Shown here: positions 1 through 9,168 of the stretch, piece after piece | Layout of the letters: each line of letters begins with the position of its first letter | Numbering within the stretch: the first letter of the stretch is position 1 | NCBI GenBank assembly: GCA_964345035.1 | Contig: CAYFPO010000001.1 | Span: 186,001-250,000 of the forward strand | From: CAYFPO01 sp964345035 | GTDB lineage: Bacteria; Fidelibacterota; Marinisomatia; SCGC-AAA003-L08; GCA-002704045 | Length of the DNA stretch: 64,000 bases | Reading direction: 5' to 3' | Notes under the pieces: model-generated | The model's input: only the letters and a program-made list of their open reading frames with translations | What the model was told of the DNA's origin: nothing | Database searches by the model: none | Made by a program: the position numbers and the translations under genes

Positions 1-248
1 GAAAAACCAATGCAGTAACTGTAGCATTTGCGTTGGAAACAGAAAATGGAGTAAAGGAAGCAATGCGTAAAATGAAGGATAAGAGTGCACAATTCATCGT
101 ATTGAACTATGCCAATGAAGAAGGCGCAGGTTTTGAATCCGATACCAACCGTGTGATTGTATTTTCAAAGTCAGGACAGAAACTTGAATTAAAAATGGAT
201 CGGAAAGACAGAATTGCAAAAAGGATTATTCAATTTGTGTTAATGTAG
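1..248 (+). CDS. coaBC: CoaBC C-terminal fragment (phosphopantothenate-cysteine ligase domain), 5' truncated by window edge
   Basis: The reading frame is open from base 3 and ends at the TAA at 246-248; the gene begins upstream of the window. The translated tail has the typical C-terminus of the bifunctional phosphopantothenoylcysteine decarboxylase/phosphopantothenate-cysteine ligase: VAFALETENG, a KMKDKSAQFIVLN strand, GAGFESDTNRV and a closing IAKRIIQF helix. In the family this half (CoaB) joins 4'-phosphopantothenate to cysteine using CTP on the way to coenzyme A. An internal TTG at 33 could be mistaken for a start but is not one. The gene converges on the lipoprotein gene that ends at 282, with no clear terminator between them. 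Confidence 0.85.
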   Translation, partial: KTNAVTVAFALETENGVKEAMRKMKDKSAQFIVLNYANEEGAGFESDTNRVIVFSKSGQKLELKMDRKDRIAKRIIQFVLM

Positions 249-281
249 AAATCACAACACAGCAAATAGAAATATTCACTT

Positions 282-1346
282 TTATTCATTAAAATCCAGT
301 TTCAATACCACAGGTCTGTGATCTGATAAAATAGCATCATATTCAGACCAGCCTCCTTCCAGATATTCATCTACTAATAATGTTTGAACATCGCTTGCAC
401 CATGATTAAAGAACTCAAATAATTCATCTGTGAGCAAAATATGGTCTATATGGCTTGGCCAAGTAGGATATGACCAATTATATGAATTTCCCTCAGCAAT
501 CGTCATGTCTGCAAATTGATAGTCTTCAGAATTTGAAATAAAATTCCAGAATGACTGCCCGGAATTATTATTTTCAATATCTTCATTCCAATCTCCAACA
601 ACAATTACCTGCTTATTCTGAAAATAAGTATCAATGTACAGCTCCAACATCAAACTGGCTGATTCCCTGCGATCTTCATTTTCAGAACCACCGCAGCATT
701 TAAAATGGTTATTAATAACTATAAAATATTGTCCATCCCAATAAAATTCAAATACCAGTGGCGATCTGGGAAATGACCACCAATCATCTTCGTAAATTTC
801 ATATATATCCACTGGTTGGATTACAGAAGCATTATAAATATAAGCAAGATTGAGATTGTAACTTGCACTGCTTGCTCTGAAGCCCTCCCATTCCACTGAA
901 CATTGATCCATACAATCCAGAGAATCAGAAAAAATCCATTCTGCATCATCAATTTCGTACTCATTTACGGTTGAACAACCTGTCAACAATTCACAGCCAG
1001 ACCCTGTTTCACCCCAACCAAGTGTATCCGCACAATCACCGTATGTGTCTGTCTCCAACTGTCTGCAATGGAGTTCATCCAGTAAAATTTGGAAATATCC
1101 GGAACTTTCAATTTCCTGAAGTGCAAGAATATCTACATCTATGTCCCGTATAACCCGTCCAGCATATTCAACTGTGGTATGATAACTTTTAGGAAAATAT
1201 TCTAAATTCCAGGTTCCAATTTCCAGTGTTTCATCCGAACCGATATTTGGAAATTCAGTCACAGGAACATCCCCATCACCCCCCATTGAAAAATTTTTTG
1301 CACAGCCTGAAATGAGTAAAAGTCCTATTATCAGTAGTTTTTGCAT
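282..1346 (-). CDS. Endonuclease/exonuclease/phosphatase (DNase I-like) family lipoprotein
   Basis: 354 codons. The N-terminus is a lipoprotein signal: a basic start, a leucine-rich core and a lipobox LISGC with Cys15, so the protein is probably anchored in an envelope membrane. The rest shows the ordered motifs of the EEP metal-dependent hydrolase fold: GTWNLEYF near residue 45, LALQEIES near 75, NNHFKCCG near 212, VVGDWNED near 252, HIDHILL near 299 and SDHRPVV at 341-347, which holds the catalytic His. Substrate cannot be told from sequence; relatives are secreted nucleases or phosphodiesterases. Many Cys residues (for example CCGG and CMDQC) suggest disulfides in the periplasm or outside. 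Divergent from tdh, sharing a roughly 100-base upstream region. Confidence 0.8.
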   Translation of the reverse strand: MQKLLIIGLLLISGCAKNFSMGGDGDVPVTEFPNIGSDETLEIGTWNLEYFPKSYHTTVEYAGRVIRDIDVDILALQEIESSGYFQILLDELHCRQLETDTYGDCADTLGWGETGSGCELLTGCSTVNEYEIDDAEWIFSDSLDCMDQCSVEWEGFRASSASYNLNLAYIYNASVIQPVDIYEIYEDDWWSFPRSPLVFEFYWDGQYFIVINNHFKCCGGSENEDRRESASLMLELYIDTYFQNKQVIVVGDWNEDIENNNSGQSFWNFISNSEDYQFADMTIAEGNSYNWSYPTWPSHIDHILLTDELFEFFNHGASDVQTLLVDEYLEGGWSEYDAILSDHRPVVLKLDFNE

Positions 1347-1446
1347 TCAGGAAAAATATGATTATTGTAAATCTCATACAAGTATCATTGTACTTAATTT
1401 CCGTAAATTTAACGAATCTGAGAACTTTTGTTTATCAAGAAATATT

Positions 1447-2463
1447 ATGCGTAAGTCTGTTATATTAATTACTGGTGCCAATGGTGAAATGGGGCATGGA
1501 TTAATTCGATCATTCAATAATTATAATTCTAACCGGATTGTTGGATTGGATTTAGAATTGCTGGATGAATCTATAAGGCCGCTTGTATATGAAAGTGTTT
1601 CTGGAAATATTTTAGATACCAATGTGCTGGAACGGATCAACAGTGAATATGAAATAACGGAAATTTATCATCTCGCAGCACTATTAAGCACGAGGGCAGA
1701 ATTTTCACCTATTTCCGCCCATGACGTAAATGTTGGGGGAACTCTTCAACTCTTAAACCTTGCAGTAGAACAATCCAGATCTCATGGAAAACCAGTAAAA
1801 TTCTTCTTCCCCAGTTCAATTGCGGTGTATGGTTTAGGAGGATTAGAAGAAAAAAACAAATCGGTGAAGGTGGATGAAAGTGAATATACATTTCCGGAAA
1901 CTATGTATGGCTGCAATAAATTATATTGTGAACATCTTGGAAGATATTATTCTCATTACTATAATCGGTTAGCTGCAGAATACAGTCCCGGATTAGTTGA
2001 TTTTAGAGCAATCAGATTCCCGGGACTCATCAGTGCCATAACTTTACCCACAGGAGGCACCACAGATTATGCTCCGGAAATGCTTCACTCTGCAGCCAGG
2101 AACAAACCATATAAGTGTTTTGTCAGAAATGATACAAGATTACCATTTATGATTATGCCCGATGCGATAGATGCAATCAGGGATATTATGGGTGTGCAAA
2201 AAAAGAAATTAACCAAAACCGTATATAACATCCGTGCATTCAGTGTATCAGCTGATGATTTCAGGACAACTATCTTAGAGCAATATCCCAATGCGGAAAT
2301 CGGATTTAAAATTGATGAAAAACGGCAATCCATGGTTGATAGCTGGCCTCAAGATGTAATTGATACTGCAGCAAGAAAAGACTGGAATTTCTCTCCAAAG
2401 TTTAATTTTATAGATGCTTTTAATAACTATTTAATTCCTGAAATCAGAAAACAATATGTATAG
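1447..2463 (+). CDS. tdh: L-threonine 3-dehydrogenase, short-chain (SDR/epimerase-like) type
   Basis: The frame is open from 1312, but the Rossmann domain begins at the ATG at 1447 and the upstream part would run into the divergent lipoprotein gene, so I choose 1447 (338 codons). The NAD-binding glycines are at residues 10, 13 and 16 (TGANGEMG), the catalytic pair is Tyr154-x3-Lys158 (YGCNK), and the segments HLAALLS, RFPGLIS and GGTTDYAPEM are characteristic of the extended-SDR threonine dehydrogenases known from Flavobacterium and Thermoplasma. It oxidises L-threonine to 2-amino-3-ketobutyrate with NAD+. It overlaps kbl, whose product cleaves that unstable intermediate, by 8 bases; this coupling is strong support for the assignment over UDP-sugar epimerase. 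Confidence 0.9.
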   Translation: MRKSVILITGANGEMGHGLIRSFNNYNSNRIVGLDLELLDESIRPLVYESVSGNILDTNVLERINSEYEITEIYHLAALLSTRAEFSPISAHDVNVGGTLQLLNLAVEQSRSHGKPVKFFFPSSIAVYGLGGLEEKNKSVKVDESEYTFPETMYGCNKLYCEHLGRYYSHYYNRLAAEYSPGLVDFRAIRFPGLISAITLPTGGTTDYAPEMLHSAARNKPYKCFVRNDTRLPFMIMPDAIDAIRDIMGVQKKKLTKTVYNIRAFSVSADDFRTTILEQYPNAEIGFKIDEKRQSMVDSWPQDVIDTAARKDWNFSPKFNFIDAFNNYLIPEIRKQYV

Positions 2464-3640
2464 TAACAAGGACTATTTGAAAAGTGAATTGATGAAAATT
2501 CAATCTGCCGGATTGTTTAAAAATGAGCGAATATTGGCTTCTCCTCAACAAACTGAAATTACTGTAAACAGTCAACGGGTTGTGAATTTCTGTGCAAATA
2601 ATTACCTTGGTTTATCTAACCATCCAAAATTGATAAAAGCAGCACAATCCGGATTGGAAAAGTGGGGTTTTGGTCTCAGCTCTGTTCGATTTATATGCGG
2701 TACTCAGAAAATTCATAAATTGCTGGAAAGCAAACTTTCAGACTTTTTAGATACGGAGGACACCATACTGTATACATCATGTTTTGACGCGAATGGGGGG
2801 TTGTTTGAAACATTACTTGGCCCGGATGATGCCATAATTTCAGATCAATTGAATCACGCTTCCATAATAGATGGTATTCGATTATGTAAGGCAACACGGT
2901 ATCGTTATGCAAACAATGATATGAATGAATTGGAAAAACACCTCATTGATAGTCAAGATGTCAGAACAAGACTTATAGCAACAGACGGAGTCTTTTCGAT
3001 GGATGGGTGTGTTGCAAAGCTGAATGATATTTGTGACTTGGCGGAAAAGTATAATGCACTGGTAATGGTGGATGATTCTCATGCCACAGGATTTTTTGGG
3101 CCCACCGGAAGGGGGTCAATAGACTACTGTAATGTTATGGGCAGGGTGGATATTATTACTTCCACACTTGGAAAGGCTATGGGTGGAGCATCGGGAGGTT
3201 TTACATCCGGCAGACAAGAGATAATCGATATACTGAGGCAGAGATCACGGCCATATCTATTCAGCAATACCGTTGCGCCGGCAATTGTCTGCGCTTCAAT
3301 AGAATGCATTGATTTACTTTCCGAAACAACTGCAATGCGGGATGCACTTGAAAAAAATACATTGTATTTTAGAAATGAAATGACAGATTCAGGTTTCAAT
3401 ATAAAAAAGGGTGTTCATCCGATTGTGCCAATAATGCTTGGGGATGCAAATCTGGCTAAGAATATAGCAGCAGATCTATTGGAAGAAGGTATTTATGTGA
3501 TAGGATTTTCCTATCCTGTGGTTCCAAAAGGTGAAGCCAGAATCCGTGTTCAGATCAGCTCCGGCCATACACAGAAACAATTGGATAAAGCTGTTGAAAG
3601 CTTTTATAAGATCGGGAAGCAATATAATGTGGTCAATTAA
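2456..3640 (+). CDS. kbl: Glycine C-acetyltransferase (2-amino-3-ketobutyrate CoA ligase)
   Basis: 394 codons, the usual size of the alpha-oxoamine synthase family (PLP fold type I). Landmarks: CANNYLGLSNHP near residue 47, the cofactor Asp-His segment VDDSHATGFFGPTGRG near 205 and the Schiff-base lysine Lys240 in STLGKAMGGASGG. KBL, 8-amino-7-oxononanoate synthase and 5-aminolevulinate synthase share these motifs; the 8-base overlap with the threonine dehydrogenase gene decides for KBL. The pair converts threonine plus CoA to glycine plus acetyl-CoA. Its 3' end is 3 bases from the convergent HAD gene, so any terminator must lie inside coding sequence. Confidence 0.93.
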   Translation: MYSNKDYLKSELMKIQSAGLFKNERILASPQQTEITVNSQRVVNFCANNYLGLSNHPKLIKAAQSGLEKWGFGLSSVRFICGTQKIHKLLESKLSDFLDTEDTILYTSCFDANGGLFETLLGPDDAIISDQLNHASIIDGIRLCKATRYRYANNDMNELEKHLIDSQDVRTRLIATDGVFSMDGCVAKLNDICDLAEKYNALVMVDDSHATGFFGPTGRGSIDYCNVMGRVDIITSTLGKAMGGASGGFTSGRQEIIDILRQRSRPYLFSNTVAPAIVCASIECIDLLSETTAMRDALEKNTLYFRNEMTDSGFNIKKGVHPIVPIMLGDANLAKNIAADLLEEGIYVIGFSYPVVPKGEARIRVQISSGHTQKQLDKAVESFYKIGKQYNVVN

Positions 3641-3643
3641 ATT

Positions 3644-4408
3644 TTAAAATAGTTGTCTTAGTTGAGCGAGTGATTGCAAAATATAATCTGGTTGAATATT
3701 AGTATTTGTTAAATCATCTTTTCTGAATTTTCCGGTTTTAACCAGACAACCTTTTAATCCGCTTGCCTGTGCTCCCTGAACATCAACCACCAGGTCATCA
3801 CCGATCATTACAACTTGATCTAAGGATACTTCCCAATCCTGTACTGCCATTTCAAAAAATTCCTGGTTTGGTTTTCCTACTACTGCAGCATCTTTTCCTG
3901 TAGCGTATTCCAGAGCTGAAACAAACGGCCCCAGATCCAATACCAACCCATTTTCCGTGATCCAGTATTTGTTTTTATGCATCGCAATTAACTGGGAACC
4001 ATTTAACATTTTTCGAAATAATTCAGTTAACAGAGTGTGAGTAAATCCATCTCCCATATCTCCCAATATTATTGCCTCCGGTTCAAGATGAGTAATATTG
4101 AATTCAGTAAAACAGTTTAATATCTCTTCATCAGGAACAACAACCTCAATTGATTTAAACTTTTTTTGTCTGCAAAAATTATAGGCAGCTGTTATGGGTG
4201 ATATTATATTATCAGGATCAACATTCAAACCCATTAATTTGAGGTTGTGCTGGATAGTTTTAATCGACTTTCGTGTTGTATTGGTACAAAATTTAAAGAG
4301 TATTTGTTTTTTTTTCAGCCATTCTATTAATTTTCCAACTCCCGGTATGAGTTTTTCTTTTTCGTAAACGGTGCCATCTAAATCTATAAGAACTGCCCGA
4401 ATCATCAC
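3644..4408 (-). CDS. HAD superfamily subclass IIA phosphatase (NagD/LHPP-like)
   Basis: 254 codons. Motif I is DLDGTVY near the N-terminus with both nucleophile and general-acid Asp present; motif II is CTNTTR near residue 42; motif III/IV is GKPNQEFF followed by MIGDDLVVDVQGAQASGLKGCLV, with the metal-binding Asp pair. The position of the cap between motifs II and III and the TNTTR signature fit the HAD-IIA group that includes NagD and mammalian LHPP-type phosphatases. A small phosphorylated metabolite is the likely substrate but cannot be named. Starts at either of two adjacent ATGs. It lies directly downstream of dapF (1 base gap) at the end of a long minus-strand run and is probably cotranscribed with it. 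Confidence 0.82.
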   Translation of the reverse strand: MMIRAVLIDLDGTVYEKEKLIPGVGKLIEWLKKKQILFKFCTNTTRKSIKTIQHNLKLMGLNVDPDNIISPITAAYNFCRQKKFKSIEVVVPDEEILNCFTEFNITHLEPEAIILGDMGDGFTHTLLTELFRKMLNGSQLIAMHKNKYWITENGLVLDLGPFVSALEYATGKDAAVVGKPNQEFFEMAVQDWEVSLDQVVMIGDDLVVDVQGAQASGLKGCLVKTGKFRKDDLTNTNIQPDYILQSLAQLRQLF

Positions 4409-4409
4409 T

Positions 4410-5201
4410 TTAAAAGTTGTTAGTATTTATTTCAGATTCAAATAAAATTACTGCATCCCCTGTGAGCCACACATTCTGACAATCTTCATCAAATTCGACT
4501 TTCAGATTTCCACCGAGTTCTATACAGGTTACAGGACTTTTCAGCTTACCTGTCTGGGCTCCGTGGTATACTGCAGCAGTGGATCCGGAACCGCACGAAA
4601 GCATTAACTTTTCTATTCCTTTTTCGTATGTCCAAACCTTCATATTATTTTGATCAATAATTTCGTAAAAATTTACATTTACTCCTTTAGGCTGAAAAAT
4701 GTCAGCATACCGAATTTTTGGAGCGGATTTTTCTACCAGTTTTGGATAAAAATTATTGACTTCGGTTACAAAGTGCCGTGCACCTGAATCTACAAGAATT
4801 CCTGAATAATTCTCAACTTCTATTACATTTGTTTTATACTCCGGCGTTTTCATCTTCAGTCTGACTTTATCATTTTCCAAATCGGCAGAATGAATACCAT
4901 CTCCCGCTGCAAAAGTCATTTTATTAACTGAATGATTCATTTGGTTCATCAATTTTACCGCACATCTTGCACCGTTGGCACAAAATGTTTCCCAGGTTCC
5001 GTCGCAATTAAAATAATCCATTTTAAAATCGTATCGGCTATCTTTTGAAATAATTATCAACCCGTCAGCACCTATCCCTGTTCTTCTTGTACATAATTTT
5101 GCTATGAACTCTGGGTTTTGAATAATTTCCGGACATTTTTCTTTTCGAAGTAATATGAAATCATTCCCGGTACCATGTGCTTTCACAATGGGAATTATCA
5201 A
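4410..5201 (-). CDS. dapF: Diaminopimelate epimerase
   Basis: 263 codons. Interconverts LL- and meso-diaminopimelate in the lysine and peptidoglycan pathway. GTGNDFILL at residues 10-18, GIGADGLII at 42-50 and the first catalytic thiol Cys74 in FCANGARC are visible, as is the second in LSCGSGSTAA near 206. The canonical thiol sequence is CGNGxR and the second is CGTG; here they read CANGAR and CGSG, both conservative. Overlaps the upstream M16 gene by 4 bases (start ATGA overlap), which indicates translational coupling and also shows that UGA is a normal stop in this genome. Confidence 0.93.
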   Translation of the reverse strand: MIIPIVKAHGTGNDFILLRKEKCPEIIQNPEFIAKLCTRRTGIGADGLIIISKDSRYDFKMDYFNCDGTWETFCANGARCAVKLMNQMNHSVNKMTFAAGDGIHSADLENDKVRLKMKTPEYKTNVIEVENYSGILVDSGARHFVTEVNNFYPKLVEKSAPKIRYADIFQPKGVNVNFYEIIDQNNMKVWTYEKGIEKLMLSCGSGSTAAVYHGAQTGKLKSPVTCIELGGNLKVEFDEDCQNVWLTGDAVILFESEINTNNF

Positions 5202-6514
5202 GAGAACAAATCCTCTTTTATTACCTGAATTGTCCCAATTCCATCTAATTGCGGTATAACCTTTTCGGCATTGGTAATTAACACTATCACCAAAGATTTT
5301 CGGGGAAAATACTCAGATATTGCAGCATTAATATCCTGTATTTTTTGAGATTGAATATTCGGGATGTAATCTGTTATCCAGTTTTCCGGTAATTCAGAGC
5401 AGTGAATACGAGTAAGCTGTGCCGCCAGAGACTCATACGTTTCAATGGTCAATGGATAGGTTCCGCTAATGTAGTTTTGAGCTGATTTTAGTTCGTTTTG
5501 ATTTATCCCATTTTCCCTGAATTTGTGTAATTCTTCAAAAATTGTAGAAATTGTAAGGCCAACTGATTCATTCTTAGTAAATGTGCTAATTGTAAATGGT
5601 CCCTGATATTTGTGGGAAGAAAAACCACTGTTGATGTTGTAAGTGAGTCCTGCTTTTACTCTGACAGATTGCATTAGCCGTGAAGTAAAACTTCCTCCAA
5701 ATACAGTATTTGCAATCGTTAATGGAAAATAGGATGGATGACCGATTTTAATTCCCGGTGCACCTATTTTTATTTGAGTCTGAACAATTTCAGGCTTATC
5801 TATAACAAATATTTGTACTCCCTCAGCGCAATTTAATTCATGTATTACAGGATCCGGTATTGAAGTATTATCCCAATTTCCAAATTGTGTTTCTATTGAT
5901 TTTAACATACTGTTCGAGTCAAAATCACCAACAACGGACATTACAGCATTTTCAGCGTAATAAGCGCTCTGAAAATACTCTGAAATATCGCTGATATTAA
6001 TAGTTGAAACAGTTGATTGTGATCCATGAACCGGCATCGCATAAGGATGTGTATCGTTATAAAACAACCTTTGGTAATAAACCGAGGATAATGCTTCCGG
6101 ATTATCATTTATTCCTTTAATTGCTGACATCAATCGATGTTTACACTTTAAGAATTCCTGTTTATTAAAATCAGGGTTCATTACCATTTCAGAACTTAAT
6201 TTCAATCCTTCTTGTGCTTTTGATTTTAAAAAACTTCCGGTTATGATGGATAAATCCTGTGTGGCATTTGCATGCAGTGTGCCACCAAGAAATTCAATTT
6301 TATTCAGGAATTCCATCGCTGATCTGCCGCCAGCTCCTTTATTTAATAATTCAGCTGTAATAAGAGAACAACCTTTTTTCCCAATTGGATCATCGGTACC
6401 TCCTGATTTGATCGCCAGTTTAAAATTTACCAATGGTAATGTTTTGACGGGCATCAAGAGAATTTCAAAATTATTATTAAACTTATGCGTGAAATATTTG
6501 GGTAAGTTAATCAC
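5198..6514 (-). CDS. M16 family peptidase-like protein, non-catalytic partner
   Basis: 438 codons with the pitrilysin/insulinase fold: an N-terminal M16 domain and a C-terminal M16 domain containing GGSFTSRLMQSVRVKAGLTY, the classic arginine/tyrosine substrate-binding segment (near residues 275-295). The position where active members have HxxEH reads LITAELLNK, so the zinc site is absent. It immediately follows the catalytic M16 gene with a 4-base overlap, the arrangement known for heterodimeric M16 peptidases in which one subunit supplies zinc and the other the R/Y motif. Without a signal peptide it may act in the cytoplasm, or be exported in an unseen way; processed substrate unknown. Confidence 0.86.
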   Translation of the reverse strand: MINLPKYFTHKFNNNFEILLMPVKTLPLVNFKLAIKSGGTDDPIGKKGCSLITAELLNKGAGGRSAMEFLNKIEFLGGTLHANATQDLSIITGSFLKSKAQEGLKLSSEMVMNPDFNKQEFLKCKHRLMSAIKGINDNPEALSSVYYQRLFYNDTHPYAMPVHGSQSTVSTINISDISEYFQSAYYAENAVMSVVGDFDSNSMLKSIETQFGNWDNTSIPDPVIHELNCAEGVQIFVIDKPEIVQTQIKIGAPGIKIGHPSYFPLTIANTVFGGSFTSRLMQSVRVKAGLTYNINSGFSSHKYQGPFTISTFTKNESVGLTISTIFEELHKFRENGINQNELKSAQNYISGTYPLTIETYESLAAQLTRIHCSELPENWITDYIPNIQSQKIQDINAAISEYFPRKSLVIVLITNAEKVIPQLDGIGTIQVIKEDLFS

Positions 6515-7812
6515 CGGTTATTTTGGTTCTCCGGAATTAAATGAATAATGGTTCTGTTCCTGCCGGTTAAATATTTCTGGGCAGTTTTTAGAATATCCTC
6601 CCGTGTGATTTCAGAATATTTTTGGATTGATTCAAACAATTTTGTATAATCTTCAAACAGTGATTCATATTGCAGTACCTTTCCTGCTTTATCTGTAATG
6701 GTAGATAAGTTTTCCACAATAGAAGTAATAATTCCATTTTTTGATTTTTCCAATTCAGTATCTGTGATACCATTACTGCAGATTTTCTCGATCTGCTCAT
6801 CAAAAGATTTCAGTACATTCCCATAGCTGTGTTCAGGTTTGATTCTGTATCCAAAAGTGATAAGTTCATCGTTGAATCCTGTGTGAAAATCACCAAATAC
6901 CTCTAGAATAGATTCCTTTTCATAAACCAATTCCCTATGAAGTCTGGATGTCTCGCCTACTACCAGAATATACACCAATAAATCAATGATGGGGGCATTC
7001 TCCGAATTTCCAGAGCAACCTTGATATCCTATCAAAACCATTTCAAGTTCTGCAGGTTTACAGAATTCTATTTTTTTATTTTGGATTTCTAATTTATCAC
7101 TAAAGTCCGGAAATTTTGGTACATCTTCACTTTTTGTTTTTCCATAAGTATGTACAATCCTGGAAAGGGTTGACTCCAGATTAAAATTACCTGTAATTGT
7201 AATGATAGCATTATTGACTGAATAATAGGTTTTATAAAAGTAATTACATTCATCCAAAGTTATGGATTCAATTTCTTCCATCCACCCTAAGACGGGAGAA
7301 TGATACGGGTGATCTCCATACGCATTCTTATATAATAATTCCCACATTTTTCCAGACATTGAATTATCAATTCGGAGCCTTCTTTCTTCCATTACGACAT
7401 TTCGTTCAGCTTCCAACACATCCGGTGTAATATTCAAATTGTTGAACCTGTCTGCCTCAAGATCTAAAATCTGTGGGAAATTTTTATGGGAAAATACCTC
7501 AAAGAAAGTGGTTTGGTCTTTACTTGTCCATGCATTTGAATAGCCTCCACATGATTCTATCACAGAATCAAATTCCCCTTTAGGATATTTTTTTGATCCA
7601 TTGAACATAAGATGCTCAAATAAATGACAGGTTCCAGTCTTCAGCTTTCTGTCAATATTTTCGAATCGGGATCCTACCTGGAAAGACGTGAAAAATGCAG
7701 TAATCGGAAGAGAATGATCTTCAATTAGTAAAATTTTCAGGCCGTTATCCAGGATGTACTTGGAAACCGGAAAAGTAAGTTTCAGATCATTTAAATTATT
7801 CTTATATCTCAA
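6511..7812 (-). CDS. M16 family zinc peptidase, catalytic subunit
   Basis: 433 codons. The inverted zinc motif is His63-x2-Glu66-His67 in CHLFEHLMF, and the distal glutamate ligand is in AERNVVMEERR about 75 residues later. It lacks the R/Y segment carried by the next gene in the operon, complementing it. Family members degrade peptides or process precursors; here the natural interpretation is a two-chain M16 protease. It overlaps the partner gene by 4 bases and the upstream SDR gene by 11 bases, so SDR, both M16 chains, dapF and the HAD gene probably form one transcript. Confidence 0.9.
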   Translation of the reverse strand: MRYKNNLNDLKLTFPVSKYILDNGLKILLIEDHSLPITAFFTSFQVGSRFENIDRKLKTGTCHLFEHLMFNGSKKYPKGEFDSVIESCGGYSNAWTSKDQTTFFEVFSHKNFPQILDLEADRFNNLNITPDVLEAERNVVMEERRLRIDNSMSGKMWELLYKNAYGDHPYHSPVLGWMEEIESITLDECNYFYKTYYSVNNAIITITGNFNLESTLSRIVHTYGKTKSEDVPKFPDFSDKLEIQNKKIEFCKPAELEMVLIGYQGCSGNSENAPIIDLLVYILVVGETSRLHRELVYEKESILEVFGDFHTGFNDELITFGYRIKPEHSYGNVLKSFDEQIEKICSNGITDTELEKSKNGIITSIVENLSTITDKAGKVLQYESLFEDYTKLFESIQKYSEITREDILKTAQKYLTGRNRTIIHLIPENQNNR

Positions 7813-8467
7813 TCAGTGCACCATTTTTGCTGGATTCCATTAATTGCATAACAGCTTTAGTCAAATCAGCAGGAGTGTTCCAAGTTGAAAAATCTGCATT
7901 AGGCATACTTTTTCGCGCACGTGGAGTATCAATGACTCCTGGGACAATTGCATTGCAGGTAACATTATCAGATAATTCCTGTGAAATTACTTTTGTGAGC
8001 ATATGTACCATTGCCTTGCTTACACAATATGGACCAGCAAAAGGCATACCGGTTTTTCCTACCTGTGAACCAAAATTTATCAATCTTCCGAATTTATTTT
8101 TCTTGAATGTTGGAAGAATCACCTCACAGCAGTTCATAGTAGTGAAAAAATTTACATCTATCATTTGTTTCCATTTACCCCTGGAATTCTCAACAACATT
8201 TCCCATGGTAAATCCGCCCACAACATTCACCCATGCATGTATTGTTCCGTATTCGTTTATTATTGACTGATGGATTTTTTTTACATCTCTTTTACGTGTA
8301 AGATCACCTTTTTTCAGATGTACTGTATGTTTAAAACTCAATTGGTTATTTGTGGATCTGACTGTACTGATCACATGTTTAACTTTTCCGCTAATGATGT
8401 TTATGAGTTCCTGAGCTGTATCTCCAGTAGCTCCGGTAATTACTACTACCATTTCTTCCAGTTTCAT
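7802..8467 (-). CDS. SDR family oxidoreductase
   Basis: 221 codons, a compact classical short-chain dehydrogenase. The nucleotide-binding turn is VITGATGDTAQ near residue 9, the stabilising NNAG-like segment is VNVVGGF near 82, and the catalytic residues are Ser in NFGSQVG and the Tyr-x3-Lys of YCVSKA near 146-150. Substrate is not evident. The glycine motif lacks the last canonical Gly. It overlaps plsC by 4 bases and the M16 gene by 11, so it is in the same operon; a role in lipid or cofactor reduction is possible but unproven. Confidence 0.8.
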   Translation of the reverse strand: MKLEEMVVVITGATGDTAQELINIISGKVKHVISTVRSTNNQLSFKHTVHLKKGDLTRKRDVKKIHQSIINEYGTIHAWVNVVGGFTMGNVVENSRGKWKQMIDVNFFTTMNCCEVILPTFKKNKFGRLINFGSQVGKTGMPFAGPYCVSKAMVHMLTKVISQELSDNVTCNAIVPGVIDTPRARKSMPNADFSTWNTPADLTKAVMQLMESSKNGALIEI

Positions 8468-9168
8468 GTTAATTCTCCTGATAATATTTTTAATTTCTTT
8501 TCAGTTAAGGAAATAAGTTCGTCCATTGTCATTGTATTATAAGTTTTTGAATATATTGGTTCCCCTATTTTAATGAAAATTTTGCCCGGTTTAATAGTTA
8601 CTCTAGTTTTTGGTTTAAATTCAAATGACCCTATAAACCCAACCGGCAATATTGGAGATTGTGTATTGATGGCCAAGTGAAATCCGCCTTTTTTCAGGGG
8701 ATTCATTTTTCCATGTAGAGTACGGGTTCCTTCCGGATGAATTCCTATATGATATCCTTCCTGAAATACTTCTTCAGCTTTATTTATACCTTCAATTGCA
8801 TTTGTTCTGTTTTTCCTATCAATGGGAATAGCTTTCATTCTACGCAATAACCAACTGTAAATTGGAAATTTTAAATTCTTTCTTGCAATGATACCGGTAA
8901 ATTTTCCTTCTATAAATGCTCCCCATAAAAAAGGATCTATCAGACCTGCATGATTTGCCATGATAATAAATGGACCGTCACTTGGAAAATTTCCTTCAAT
9001 TTTCAGTTTTACCCCGACTATAATAAGAAAAAACCTGCATACGATTTTAATTAACGGATATAAAATTTTGGGTGCAATAATACTTATCAATACAGTAATG
9101 ATACCCATTAACCCAAAAATTAGTAATGCAACTGTATAAAAATATATAGTGAAGATCCAATTAAACAT
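8464..9168 (-). CDS. plsC: 1-acyl-sn-glycerol-3-phosphate acyltransferase
   Basis: 234 codons. The acyltransferase block I, H-x4-D, is NHAGLIDPF near residue 73; block III is HPEGTRTL near 145; a phosphate-binding block with IPIDRK lies between. Two hydrophobic segments at the N-terminus indicate membrane association. It acylates lysophosphatidic acid to phosphatidic acid in phospholipid synthesis. It shares one base with the mutY stop and overlaps the SDR gene by 4 bases. A second, distinct acyltransferase (DUF374) is encoded in the lpx block at 46415, so PlsC is more likely the phospholipid enzyme. Confidence 0.87.
   Translation of the reverse strand: MFNWIFTIYFYTVALLIFGLMGIITVLISIIAPKILYPLIKIVCRFFLIIVGVKLKIEGNFPSDGPFIIMANHAGLIDPFLWGAFIEGKFTGIIARKNLKFPIYSWLLRRMKAIPIDRKNRTNAIEGINKAEEVFQEGYHIGIHPEGTRTLHGKMNPLKKGGFHLAINTQSPILPVGFIGSFEFKPKTRVTIKPGKIFIKIGEPIYSKTYNTMTMDELISLTEKKLKILSGELT

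Noticed and set aside
1312..1446. N-terminal extension of tdh
   Set aside because: It overlaps the divergent lipoprotein gene, lacks family sequence, and the Rossmann fold begins at 1447.
7827..8270. 147-codon plus-strand ORF antisense to the SDR gene
   Set aside because: No recognisable product and the minus-strand SDR has clear motifs.
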